Assembly: GCF_900182565.1 (NCBI RefSeq)
Contig: NZ_FXTI01000004.1
Coordinates: 223,542-287,541 of the forward strand
Reading direction: 5' to 3'
DNA from: Melghirimyces algeriensis
Lineage (GTDB): Bacteria; Bacillota; Bacilli; Thermoactinomycetales; DSM-45169
Length of the DNA stretch: 64,000 bases
The position numbers were made by a program, and so were the translations under genes. Position 1 is the first letter of the stretch, and every line of letters starts with the position of its first letter. Of the stretch, positions 52,281 to 59,385 are shown piece after piece. The notes beneath the pieces were generated by a model. That model saw only the letters and a program-made list of their open reading frames with translations, made no database searches and was not told the DNA's origin.

Positions 52281-52376
52281 CACCGTGGGGCCCACGGGTA
52301 GAGCCTGCTAAGATAACGGGTCGTTAGATTGGTGTTCGCAGGAATCCCCTGCGTTTACGCATGGGGAGCGGTCAAC
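52281..52376 (+). mobile_element. Orphan right end / guide-RNA scaffold of an IS200/IS605 element
   Basis: Hairpin CCGTGGGGCCCACGG, then GGTAGAGCCTGCTAAG, then AGGAATCCCC-TGCG-TTTA-CGCA-T-GGGG and GAGCGGTCAAC. This succession is the look of TnpB/IscB-type element right ends, whose transcript is the nuclease guide RNA; the bases after GGTCAAC would be the guide. No tnpB or iscB coding sequence is beside it. The final hairpin reappears at 5813-5849. The assignment rests on remembered form. Confidence 0.5.
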
Positions 52377-52462
52377 AGCTAAGAAAGATGTTAGGACCCC
52401 ATATGTGAATATAAATAACACTAAAAATGACAAAAATACCCAAAAATAATTAGGGCTTGATC

Positions 52463-53665
52463 CTTGAACTTACAAACGGTTTGCCCCGATCTGTTTGACG
52501 AATTTACAGCGGTAGGACGGTGGAGAAGTCGGAATGAACGATTTCATGCATTTGTGGCAACCGTCCGGGGTGTTTTGAGTCAGACAGGGTGTTATATGAA
52601 AGGGACCTGGAATATGAAAGTTTGCACCCAATCGGGTGCTTTTTTATGTTTTTACTCTAAGAAAATATATAATAACCATTTTCTCCCTCTGAAAAATATA
52701 GTAAATTATGAACAAAGGAGGGAGGCTTATTTGAAATTATTACATCATTTTTTGAAAGTTCTACATAGGAAGAAGGGTTCTCCCACTGTTGAATATGTCA
52801 TGATTATTGTAGCGGGGGCTTTACTTGCCAGCATTTTAGTGAATGTTGCAAACAGTGAAACTGTGAAAGAAGAACTGCAACAAGCGATTGCTTGTAAGTT
52901 TTCTACGATCATGGTGGATGAAAATGGCAATCCTGCCTGTAAAGATCCAAACATTGTGAAAGAAAAACCGAATACGAGCCTTTCGGAATCCAATTCTCAT
53001 ATTGTTCTCAAACCTGTTTCTAAACCGTTATCCAAACCTGATTCTAAGCCTAAGAATGAAGAAAAAGGGTTTTTCGATCAGTTGGGAGACGGTCTGTCGA
53101 GTACATGGAATGGTTTCAAAAAGGATGCAAAAGAATTTGTTGAAGATCCATGGGGGAAGACAAAAGAAGTTGCAGGTGATGTTTGGGAAGGTACTAAGGA
53201 AGTTGCTTCCGACACTTGGGAGTGGACGAAAGAACATAAAGAAGAGATTGCAGCGGGTTTGACCGTTGCGGCTGGAGTAGGGTTGTTATTTGTTCCGGGT
53301 GCACAGGCATTTGGAGCCGGGATCTTAATTGGAGCTGCCGTAGGTGGCGGGATCTCTGCTGTACAGGGAAACGATTTCAAGACCATTATGGCGGACACCG
53401 CTATCGGTGGATTGGCAGGGGCTGTAGGCGGTGGAGTAACCGGTGGTGTTATCCGAGGAGTTGGGCGGTATATTGGAAGAAGAGCCACACAACTGCTTGG
53501 CAACTCGGTTGGTGCATCTACCGGGAGTCTTGCGGACGATTTTTTGAGAGGGAAAACGTTTAATTGGAAGAATGCTGCTGTTGCAGGTCTGCTTGCTTTT
53601 GGGATCACTCATGGGGTACAGGTGGCGAAAACTACGGCACCTGTGTTTGGTTTTACGCCAAAGGC
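52463..53665 (+). repeat. Toxin-region duplication, copy 1
   Basis: About 1.2 kb nearly identical to 57048-58250 (offset 4585). It covers the relic of a small gene, a terminator, and the common part of the toxin gene. Homology stops where the nuclease tips begin. Confidence 0.9.
52624..52645 (+). terminator. Terminator before toxin gene 1
   Basis: GCACCC-AATC-GGGTGC followed by TTTTTT. Almost the same hairpin stands at 54610, 57209 and 59240, bracketing both toxin-immunity pairs. Confidence 0.85.
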
Positions 53666-53753
53666 GAATCAAGCAACGACAAAAGTTGAAAAAGTTGGTT
53701 TAGTCTATCGGGGATTAAAAGAATCAAAAATATACAGTCCTGCTGAATTTTGA
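52731..53753 (+). CDS. Polymorphic toxin 1, trafficking/pre-toxin part (frameshifted before nuclease tip)
   Basis: About 340 residues. The N-terminus KKGSPTVEYVMIIVAGALLASILV looks like a Flp/Tad-type prepilin: Gly, then Glu at +5, then a hydrophobic helix. Next come a Pro/Lys/Ser-rich linker with KPVSKPLSKPDSKPK, amphipathic repeats (TKEVAGDVWEGTKEVASDTW), and a long Gly/Ala hydrophobic stretch typical of pre-toxin regions. The frame ends at TGA 53751 just after SPAEF. Removing one T from the TTTT run at 53748-53751 continues it as EGTVRVGGEIRNVSRR into the nuclease domain at 53788, so the gene is split by one base. TTG 52731 is the start, behind AAAGGAGGGAGG; the upstream frame crosses a terminator. 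Confidence 0.75.
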   Translation: MKLLHHFLKVLHRKKGSPTVEYVMIIVAGALLASILVNVANSETVKEELQQAIACKFSTIMVDENGNPACKDPNIVKEKPNTSLSESNSHIVLKPVSKPLSKPDSKPKNEEKGFFDQLGDGLSSTWNGFKKDAKEFVEDPWGKTKEVAGDVWEGTKEVASDTWEWTKEHKEEIAAGLTVAAGVGLLFVPGAQAFGAGILIGAAVGGGISAVQGNDFKTIMADTAIGGLAGAVGGGVTGGVIRGVGRYIGRRATQLLGNSVGASTGSLADDFLRGKTFNWKNAAVAGLLAFGITHGVQVAKTTAPVFGFTPKANQATTKVEKVGLVYRGLKESKIYSPAEF

Positions 53754-53787
53754 GGGCACAGTTAGAGTAGGCGGTGAAATCCGAAAT

Positions 53788-54123
53788 GTGAGCAGGAGAA
53801 TTTACCAAAGAAAGGATATTGACTGGAAAGCTGTTGATCCCAACACAGGATTGTCAAATCTTCAATTAGCCAAAAAGGGAAGGGCTCCAATAGGTCCTGA
53901 TGGAAATCAAATTGAACTGCACCATGTTATCCAAAAGGAAACAGGGCCTATGGTAGAGATTATGGAATTAACTCATGATCAATACCATAGGCAATTACAC
54001 GGGTTAGTTGGAAATGGAAGGAGTTTCAGCAATGATCCGGTATTGGATAAACAGTATAATAATTTCAGAAAAAAATATTGGAGGTGGAGAGCAAGGCAAA
54101 TACAAGATGGGGGAGGCGATTAA
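53788..54123 (+). pseudogene. Polymorphic toxin 1, LHH nuclease tip (displaced frame)
   Basis: C-terminal toxin domain of the HNH/EndoVII group with an LHH motif: LSNLQLAKKGRAPIGPDG then IELHHVIQKETGP and ELTHDQYHRQLHG. Such domains cut nucleic acids in rival cells. It is in the +1 frame relative to the preceding 1 kb and joins it perfectly if one T is removed at 53748-53751. A GTG at 53788 could start a separate protein, but there is no good ribosome site. Whether the shift is a mutation, programmed slippage or a sequencing error in a short T run cannot be decided here. The immunity gene follows 2 bases after the stop. Confidence 0.7.
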
Positions 54124-54125
54124 AC

Positions 54126-54569
54126 ATGGAAAAAGAAAAAATATTAATGATAATACGAGAATATGGTGATAGCCATGATTTCACAGGCTCTGTAGATGAA
54201 ACACGAATCGAACAAATTGAAAATATGCTGGAGGTTACTCTTCCTGAAGATTATAAATGGTTTGTTCGGAACTTTGGTCATGGAGGCATTGCTGGAATTG
54301 AAATCCTTGGTGTCGCAAAATCAGAGATACCTACGTGTGTTAGATACACACAGAAATACAGAGAGTATGGCTTACCTCATTCTTTCGTTGTTATCGAGAA
54401 CTGCAATGAATGGATTTATTGTTTGGACACGTCAAAAATGAATAATGGAGAGTGTCCGGTTATTGACTGGGATCGTTTAGGTAATGTAGGAATACAACAA
54501 TACAAGAACTTCTATAAATTTCTCCTTGATGAGTTAACAGAAGCAGCAAACAATCTAGATGATGATTAG
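54126..54569 (+). CDS. SUKH (SMI1/KNR4) family immunity protein 1
   Basis: Cytoplasmic protein of 147 residues. The SUKH pattern is visible: IEQIENMLEVTLPEDYKWFVRNFGHGGIAG, then a beta region and the aromatic-rich C-terminal half. SUKH proteins neutralise the toxin encoded immediately upstream, usually nuclease types. ATG 54126 is behind GGAGG at 54112-54116. It follows the LHH nuclease domain directly and is closed by a GCACCC/GGGTGC terminator. It remains intact although the toxin frame is broken, as expected if it is still needed against kin. Confidence 0.88.
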   Translation: MEKEKILMIIREYGDSHDFTGSVDETRIEQIENMLEVTLPEDYKWFVRNFGHGGIAGIEILGVAKSEIPTCVRYTQKYREYGLPHSFVVIENCNEWIYCLDTSKMNNGECPVIDWDRLGNVGIQQYKNFYKFLLDELTEAANNLDDD

Positions 54570-54609
54570 ATATTACTAACTGTTCTTTTTTCTTCATTGA
54601 ATAGTCTAG

Positions 54610-54630
54610 GCACCCAACCGGGTGCTTTTT
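54610..54630 (+). terminator. Terminator after immunity gene 1
   Basis: GCACCC-AACC-GGGTGC followed by TTTTT. Confidence 0.85.
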
Positions 54631-54897
54631 CTTATATTCTTGCGCTGATTGATGAAATGAACTTGATCCCTTATCTTGGAACATGTCAGGATGATCCTGC
54701 CACCTATTCAGGATTTTGGTTCAACGAAAATCTGACATGAGGAGGGAGAGGTTTACTCCGATCATCACAGCCGTCATCATTTGAAACTATTGGTACAGAC
54801 GGCACCTCAGATGAGCTTTTTGCAGGGCTCTCCAAAATCCATTTTTATCCAGAGTGGATGCAATACGTTCGAATCGTTGCAATCTAATGACATTAGA
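54631..54897. other. Right inner arm of sigK element 1
   Basis: No complete gene. The end of this stretch carries CTAATGACATTAGA directly before the AATGA core; its mirror image TCTAATGTCATTAG lies just inside the left boundary at 44669-44682. These are the presumed recombinase binding arms. Confidence 0.6.
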
Positions 54898-54990
54898 AAT
54901 GAAATTCTGATGCATCTGCGCTCATTGAAAAAAGCAAGAAAGGATGTCTCCCTTCAAGACCCAATTGGTACAGATAAAGAAGGGAATGAG
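54898..54990 (+). CDS. sigK: SigK, middle fragment between two intervening elements
   Basis: About 90 bases encoding NEILMHLRSLKKARKDVSLQDPIGTDKEGNE, which continues the sigma-K sequence broken off at 44661. The B. subtilis protein has the close relative NEILMHLRALKKTKKDVSLHDPIG at this place. After GGGAATGAG (54982-54990) the frame runs into unrelated sequence and stops at 55014, where normal sigma-K would go on with Ile-Ser-Leu-Ile-Asp. The break falls on a second AATGA (54985-54989). The remaining C-terminal half (regions 3 and 4) was not found in any frame up to 64000. An open frame beginning further upstream at 54781 is not part of sigK. Confidence 0.88.
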
Positions 54991-55016
54991 TTCACATCAT
55001 CGGTTTATCCGTAAAG

Positions 55017-56558
55017 CTATAACTTGGGATAGACCGTCAATGTAAACGCATCCCCGCGTTGAACCTGCTCTTTTCGATAGATAGCATGGTCCAAAATACT
55101 CTTCAAAAGGGTGTTTTTTTGTTTGGGATCCTCCAGTTTCGGATAGATTTCCAAAACGTGTTCCACTTTCGGAATAATCTCCACCTGGGCTTTTGCCCGT
55201 TTCTTTTCGTTCTCTAACTCCTGGTTTGTGGTTTCAATGGAAGCTCGAATCCTGTTGATTCGATGTGTTACCTGTTGCAAACGTTCCAGGAAGGTTTCTT
55301 CATCATAGATTCCGCGTTCCAACAGATCATGCAGTCTGCTTCGCTGGGTTTCCAGGTTTTTCAGTTCTTGCTGTAGGGTTCTCAAGGCAGCCTCTTTCAG
55401 TTCAATTTTATGCATGGACTGATCCGGGCGCTGACCGGTCTCCCACTCCAGTTTGTATGCTTGAAGCCATTGCTCCAAAGCGTGTAACAACCGATTTTCT
55501 ATATGGGAAAAGCGAGTGCTTCGACTCTCGCAGTGGCGGTTGTAGCATTTAATATGAGCAGGTTGCTTGGTATAGGAACGGTACACCATGGATGATCCAC
55601 ACATGTCACAACGGATCAGACCAGCTAGCGGATTGGTAACTCCATGTTCCAGCTGATAAGGAATGTGGTATTTGCGTTTCAGGATCTCCTGGGCTTTCTG
55701 GTATGTCTCCATACTCACCAGTGGTTCATGCTTTCCCTTTACGTCAATCCATTCATCCTGGGGTCGTGTTTTGGTTTCCCTGCGTTTCAGTGGGGTGGAA
55801 GATTTGCTGTATGCTTTCTTTTTCCACTGAATCCGACCGGCATAGACTGCGTTTTTGATAATCGTCAAAACGGATGGAGCAGTCCATTCTTTTTCCGTGT
55901 AGCTCCGATATCCCAGTTGGTTTAATTTGTTGGCAATTTTGCTGGTCCCCATTCGCTCGTCAGGATTCTCATGGGTATACCATTGGAAAATCATTTTTAC
56001 AACCGGCGCCTGATCCGGATCGGGTACCAGATACCGGCCTCGATCGTCTGTGGTGATTTGGTAGCCGTAGGGAGGACGGGTTCCGATGTAATTTCCCTCT
56101 TCTACGGATCGGACCCGCCCACCCTGTAACCGGCGGGTGATCACCTTGAGTTCCTTCCGGGCCATAAATGCTTCAAACTCGGAATATTCCTCATCCCACT
56201 CATCCTGAAGGTTATACGTCTTCCGGAGCGTGATAATTTTGGTTCCGCTGTTTTGAAACGTCTCCAAGATCAGACCTTGTTCCCTCATATTGCCTCTTCC
56301 CAGTCGGTCCATGTCCATGACCAGGACAGCATCATATAAACCGGACTCCACTTCCTTCAGTAACTCCATCATTTCCGGGCGATGAATCATACTCTCCCCG
56401 GAAGCGATTTCCTGTCGGATTCGGACAATATTCAAGTGTTGTTGTTTCGCAACGGTCAAGAGTGCTTTTTTGTGCTTCGCCAAGGTTTCTCCTTCCCCCC
56501 TGGCTTCAGCCTCCATATCCGCCCTGGACTTCCGCAAATACATACATACCCTCTCCAT
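55017..56558 (-). CDS. Large serine recombinase next to the second sigK break
   Basis: Recombinase of 513 residues. The catalytic domain begins RVCMYLRKSRADMEAEARGE, with Ser in RKSR; VLVMDMDRLGRGNM is the second catalytic motif. Then come the recombinase domain (YIGTRPPYGYQI...SKIANKLNQLGYRSYTEKEWTAPSV), a zinc ribbon (IRCDMCGSSMVYRS and a later Cys pair), and a coiled coil near 370-460. It differs clearly from the SpoIVCA copy at 47197 and belongs to the group found in prophages and prophage-like elements. ATG 56558 has AAATATGGAGAGG-like sequence upstream. It is oriented toward sigK and ends 27 bases from the AATGA core, so it is the obvious candidate to excise element 2. Confidence 0.9.
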   Translation of the reverse strand: MERVCMYLRKSRADMEAEARGEGETLAKHKKALLTVAKQQHLNIVRIRQEIASGESMIHRPEMMELLKEVESGLYDAVLVMDMDRLGRGNMREQGLILETFQNSGTKIITLRKTYNLQDEWDEEYSEFEAFMARKELKVITRRLQGGRVRSVEEGNYIGTRPPYGYQITTDDRGRYLVPDPDQAPVVKMIFQWYTHENPDERMGTSKIANKLNQLGYRSYTEKEWTAPSVLTIIKNAVYAGRIQWKKKAYSKSSTPLKRRETKTRPQDEWIDVKGKHEPLVSMETYQKAQEILKRKYHIPYQLEHGVTNPLAGLIRCDMCGSSMVYRSYTKQPAHIKCYNRHCESRSTRFSHIENRLLHALEQWLQAYKLEWETGQRPDQSMHKIELKEAALRTLQQELKNLETQRSRLHDLLERGIYDEETFLERLQQVTHRINRIRASIETTNQELENEKKRAKAQVEIIPKVEHVLEIYPKLEDPKQKNTLLKSILDHAIYRKEQVQRGDAFTLTVYPKL

Positions 56559-56637
56559 ATTTCACCTCCACAATCCATTATATTCCAATGCCAGTACGAA
56601 CAGTCATCCTGCATAAGGTGTATTGAGGTGAAAAACC

Positions 56638-56814
56638 ATGCGGGATCGGAAAGAGTATGATGCCACCTATCAGATCGGAAACACCACCATCCACATAGTG
56701 GCCCCGGATCTTACAGAAGAGGAAAGACAACGGAGGTTGGAGGAAGTCAAGAAAGTGATCTGGTCCCTTTGGGTTGAGGTTCAATCATTTCGGGACCGTG
56801 ATGGATGCAATTAA
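56638..56814 (+). CDS. Small conserved-looking protein divergent from the recombinase
   Basis: A 58-residue protein beginning MRDRKEYDATYQIGNTTIHI and continuing with a Glu/Arg-rich helix that ends in VIWSLWVEVQ. ATG 56638 has GAGGTG upstream. It is divergent from recombinase 2, with 79 bases between the starts. No named family was recognised; small proteins beside integrases often act as directionality factors, but the sequence does not show this. The good ribosome site and balanced codon use favour a real gene. Confidence 0.5.
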   Translation: MRDRKEYDATYQIGNTTIHIVAPDLTEEERQRRLEEVKKVIWSLWVEVQSFRDRDGCN

Positions 56815-56868
56815 ACGTTCAATGGGGACGATATATGGTACAACAGACTACGCAGGTGATCAGTGTTC

Positions 56869-57195
56869 ATGGCTGTTACGGAAGTGAACAAATCTGTTAT
56901 GTGGGCGGATTGGATCGGTCTATGGGAAGACCGGATCATTACGGCGCTGAATGCAGCCGGAATCAATGCAAGTTGGTACCCTCAGATATCGTCGGAACCG
57001 TTCCGGCGAACATCTGCAATGATAACCTGACTGGGCGCGGGGTACAGCTTGAACTTACAAGCGGTTTGCTCCGATCTGTTTGATGAATATACAGCGGTAG
57101 GACGGTGGGGAAGTCGGAATGAACGGTTTCATGCATTTGTGGCAACCGTCCGGGGTGTTTTGAGTCAGACAGGGTGTTATATGAAAGGGACCTAG
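56869..57195 (+). pseudogene. Small gene broken by an in-frame stop
   Basis: One frame runs from ATG 56869 (behind AGGTGA) through DWIGLWEDRIITALNAAGIN to TGA 57028, then continues without a shift as LNLQAVCSDLFDEYTAVGRW to TAG 57193. Together it would be a protein of about 107 residues of unknown family. The second half is duplicated before toxin 1 at 52463-52607, without the first half. The shared part keeps its reading frame in both copies, which suggests it was coding until recently. Confidence 0.4.
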
Positions 57196-58250
57196 AATAT
57201 GAAAGCTTGCACCCAATCGGGTGCTTTTTTATGTTTTTACTCTAAGAAAATATATAATAACCATTTTCTCCCTCTGAAAAATATAGTAAATTATGAACAA
57301 AGGAGGGAGGCTTATTTGAAATTATTACATCATTTTTTGAAAGTTCTACATAGGAAGAAGGGTTCTCCCACTGTTGAATATGTCATGATTATTGTAGCGG
57401 GGGCTCTTCTTGCCAGCATTTTAGTGAATGTTGCAAACAGTGAAACTGTGAAAGAAGAACTGCAACAAGCGATTGCTTGTAAGTTTTCTACGATCATGGT
57501 GGATGAAAATGGAAATCCTGCCTGTAAAGATCCAAACATTGTGAAAGAAAAACCGAATACGAGCCTTTCGGAATCCAATTCTCATATTGTTCTCAAACCT
57601 GTTTCTAAACCGTTATCCAAACCTGATTCTAAGCCTAAGAATGAAGAAAAAGGGTTTTTCGATCAGTTGGGAGACGGTCTGTCGAGTACATGGAATGGTT
57701 TCAAAAAGGATGCAAAAGAATTTGTTGAAGATCCATGGGGGAAGACAAAAGAAGCTGCAGGTGATGTTTGGGAAGGTACTAAGGAAGTTGCTTCCGACAC
57801 TTGGGAGTGGACGAAGGAACATAAAGAAGAGATTGCAGCGGGTTTGACCGTTGCGGCTGGAGTAGGGTTGTTATTTGTTCCGGGTGCACAGGCATTTGGA
57901 GCCGGGATCTTAATTGGAGCTGCCGTAGGTGGCGGGATCTCTGCTGTACAGGGAAACGATTTCAAGACCATTATGGCGGATACCGCTATCGGTGGATTGG
58001 CTGGAGCCGTAGGCGGTGGAGTAACCGGTGGTGTTATCCGAGGAGTTGGGCGGTATATTGGAAGAAGAGCCACACAACTGCTTGGCAACTCGGTTGGTGC
58101 ATCTGCCGGGAGTCTTGCGGATGATTCTTTGAGAGGAAAAAAGTTTAATTGGAAGAATGCTGCTGTTGCGGGTGTACTTGCTTTTGGAATCACTCATGGG
58201 GTACAGGTGGCGAAAACTGCGGCACCTGTGTTTGGGATTACACCAAAGGC
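57048..58250 (+). repeat. Toxin-region duplication, copy 2
   Basis: Partner of 52463-53665. The two copies lie on opposite sides of the sigK middle fragment and recombinase 2, in the same orientation. Confidence 0.9.
57209..57230 (+). terminator. Terminator before toxin gene 2
   Basis: GCACCC-AATC-GGGTGC followed by TTTTTT, identical to 52624. Confidence 0.85.
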
Positions 58251-58764
58251 ACAGAAGGCGACTAATCAAGTTGATGACATTATTGGGAAAAGAACAGGGG
58301 TTTCTACTTACAAAGGTGTAAAAGCACCAACTTTTTATGGAAAAACAAACGGTAAACGCTATGCAACTAGCACTGAAACGGGGAAAGAGATTAAGCTTAA
58401 AATGGGTCATATGGCTGGTAAAACTCATCCAAAAACGAATATCCGCTATGATGAAAATGGGTTCCCGGAATTTAATAGTGACTTTGATACTTACCTTCCT
58501 GAAGATACGCTTTTATCATCACGAGAAGTGCATTTTAACCGATGTAATAAAGCCATAGCTGAAACCATTGAAAAGGATCCGGAATTTGCTAAAAAATTTA
58601 CTCAAGATGAAATTGATCAATTTAAGAAAGGATTAACGCCCAAGCGTTTTACTTGGCACCATCATCAAGAAGTTGGTAAAATGCAATTAGTAGACTATGA
58701 AATTCACAGAAAGACTGGTCATACCGGTGGTTATAAAATTTGGGGTAAAGACCAGTATGACTGA
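57316..58764 (+). CDS. Polymorphic toxin 2 with prepilin-like N-terminus and WHH nuclease tip
   Basis: Intact toxin of 482 residues. Residues 1-310 are nearly identical to toxin 1: prepilin-like KKGSPTVEYVMIIVAGALLA, Lys/Pro linker, amphipathic repeats and Gly/Ala-rich hydrophobic stretch. The tip (about 320-482) is different and ends in TPKRFTWHHHQEVGKMQLV and HRKTGHTGGYKIWG, the WHH form of HNH/EndoVII nuclease. It should cleave DNA or RNA in target cells after delivery. TTG 57316 lies behind AAAGGAGGGAGG. The immunity gene starts 15 bases after the stop. A Flp/Tad-type leader in place of WXG or LXG suggests a different export route (inference). Confidence 0.85.
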   Translation: MKLLHHFLKVLHRKKGSPTVEYVMIIVAGALLASILVNVANSETVKEELQQAIACKFSTIMVDENGNPACKDPNIVKEKPNTSLSESNSHIVLKPVSKPLSKPDSKPKNEEKGFFDQLGDGLSSTWNGFKKDAKEFVEDPWGKTKEAAGDVWEGTKEVASDTWEWTKEHKEEIAAGLTVAAGVGLLFVPGAQAFGAGILIGAAVGGGISAVQGNDFKTIMADTAIGGLAGAVGGGVTGGVIRGVGRYIGRRATQLLGNSVGASAGSLADDSLRGKKFNWKNAAVAGVLAFGITHGVQVAKTAAPVFGITPKAQKATNQVDDIIGKRTGVSTYKGVKAPTFYGKTNGKRYATSTETGKEIKLKMGHMAGKTHPKTNIRYDENGFPEFNSDFDTYLPEDTLLSSREVHFNRCNKAIAETIEKDPEFAKKFTQDEIDQFKKGLTPKRFTWHHHQEVGKMQLVDYEIHRKTGHTGGYKIWGKDQYD

Positions 58765-58779
58765 TCGGAGGGGAATATA

Positions 58780-59220
58780 TTGGTACGATGGAAGTCATCC
58801 AATAAAACGGCTACAGATACGGAAATTCAAATTGTTGAAAAAGAACTTGATATTCGCTTTCCCCAAGATTTCGTTCTCTGTGTAAAAAAAAATAATGGAG
58901 GCTGTCCGGAGCCTAATGTCATTAATATAAAGGGATCCGGCGAAGTTTTTCGTCAGCTTCTGGATTTTCATCATGACCAACCCATGTACATTGTTGAGGA
59001 AGCTGAGGATTTACAAATCGAAGGATTGAGTGAAAGAATTATTCCTTTTGCCAATGATCCTTTTGGAAATTACTTTTGCTTTGACTATCGAGAATCTGAA
59101 TCTAACCCAGCTATCGTATTTTACGACCATGAGACTGATCCGGATGACGATATGGCTTTAACCTATGTATGTGATACATTTACTGAGTTGATAGAAAGTT
59201 TGCATGAAGGGAATAGTTGA
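58780..59220 (+). CDS. SUKH (SMI1/KNR4) family immunity protein 2
   Basis: Protein of 146 residues with the SUKH pattern: TEIQIVEKELDIRFPQDFVLCVKKNNGG, NDPFGNYFCFDY, then the acidic segment YDHETDPDDD and the helix DTFTELIESLHE. It should block the WHH nuclease of toxin 2. The start is TTG 58780, six bases behind GGAGGGG; no ATG fits. It is only distantly similar to immunity protein 1, as expected when the toxin tips differ. A GCACCC-type terminator follows. Confidence 0.88.
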   Translation: MVRWKSSNKTATDTEIQIVEKELDIRFPQDFVLCVKKNNGGCPEPNVINIKGSGEVFRQLLDFHHDQPMYIVEEAEDLQIEGLSERIIPFANDPFGNYFCFDYRESESNPAIVFYDHETDPDDDMALTYVCDTFTELIESLHEGNS

Positions 59221-59239
59221 ATTAAAAAATCCTTGTTTG

Positions 59240-59264
59240 GCACCCCAGCGAAGGGTGCTTATTT
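59240..59264 (+). terminator. Terminator after immunity gene 2
   Basis: GCACCC-CAGCGAA-GGGTGC followed by TTATTTA; weaker than the other three of this type. Confidence 0.65.
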
Positions 59265-59385
59265 ATATGGGAAGGTGTGGAAATGGGGGATTTTGGTTCG
59301 CCGTAGGGTGTTGAACCGTTTTTACGACTTGGCGTGGTATTGGTGTGTTGTGGTATCAGCCTATAAATAGGCGATAGGATTTTAT

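Larger units (their letters stand above)
44661..54902. mobile_element. Skin-like sigK intervening element 1 (10.2 kb)
   Basis: DNA bounded by direct AATGA repeats at 44661-44665 and 54898-54902, both inside sigK codons for Asn-Glu. Joining the outer sides restores ENEILMHLRSLKK, the normal sigma-K sequence. The core and position are the same as in the B. subtilis skin element. Joining the inner sides, as in an excised circle, gives 15-base perfect inverted arms around the core. Cargo: GH18 chitinase, a MITE, a SpoIVCA homologue, membrane protein, lipoprotein, gpx-ohrR-ohr, an IS605 remnant, and a polymorphic toxin with its immunity gene. Confidence 0.88.

Noticed and set aside
54781..55014. 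Separate 77-codon gene containing the sigK fragment
   Set aside because: The first 38 codons are element sequence; only the part after the AATGA core is sigma-K, so it is a fragment and not an independent gene.
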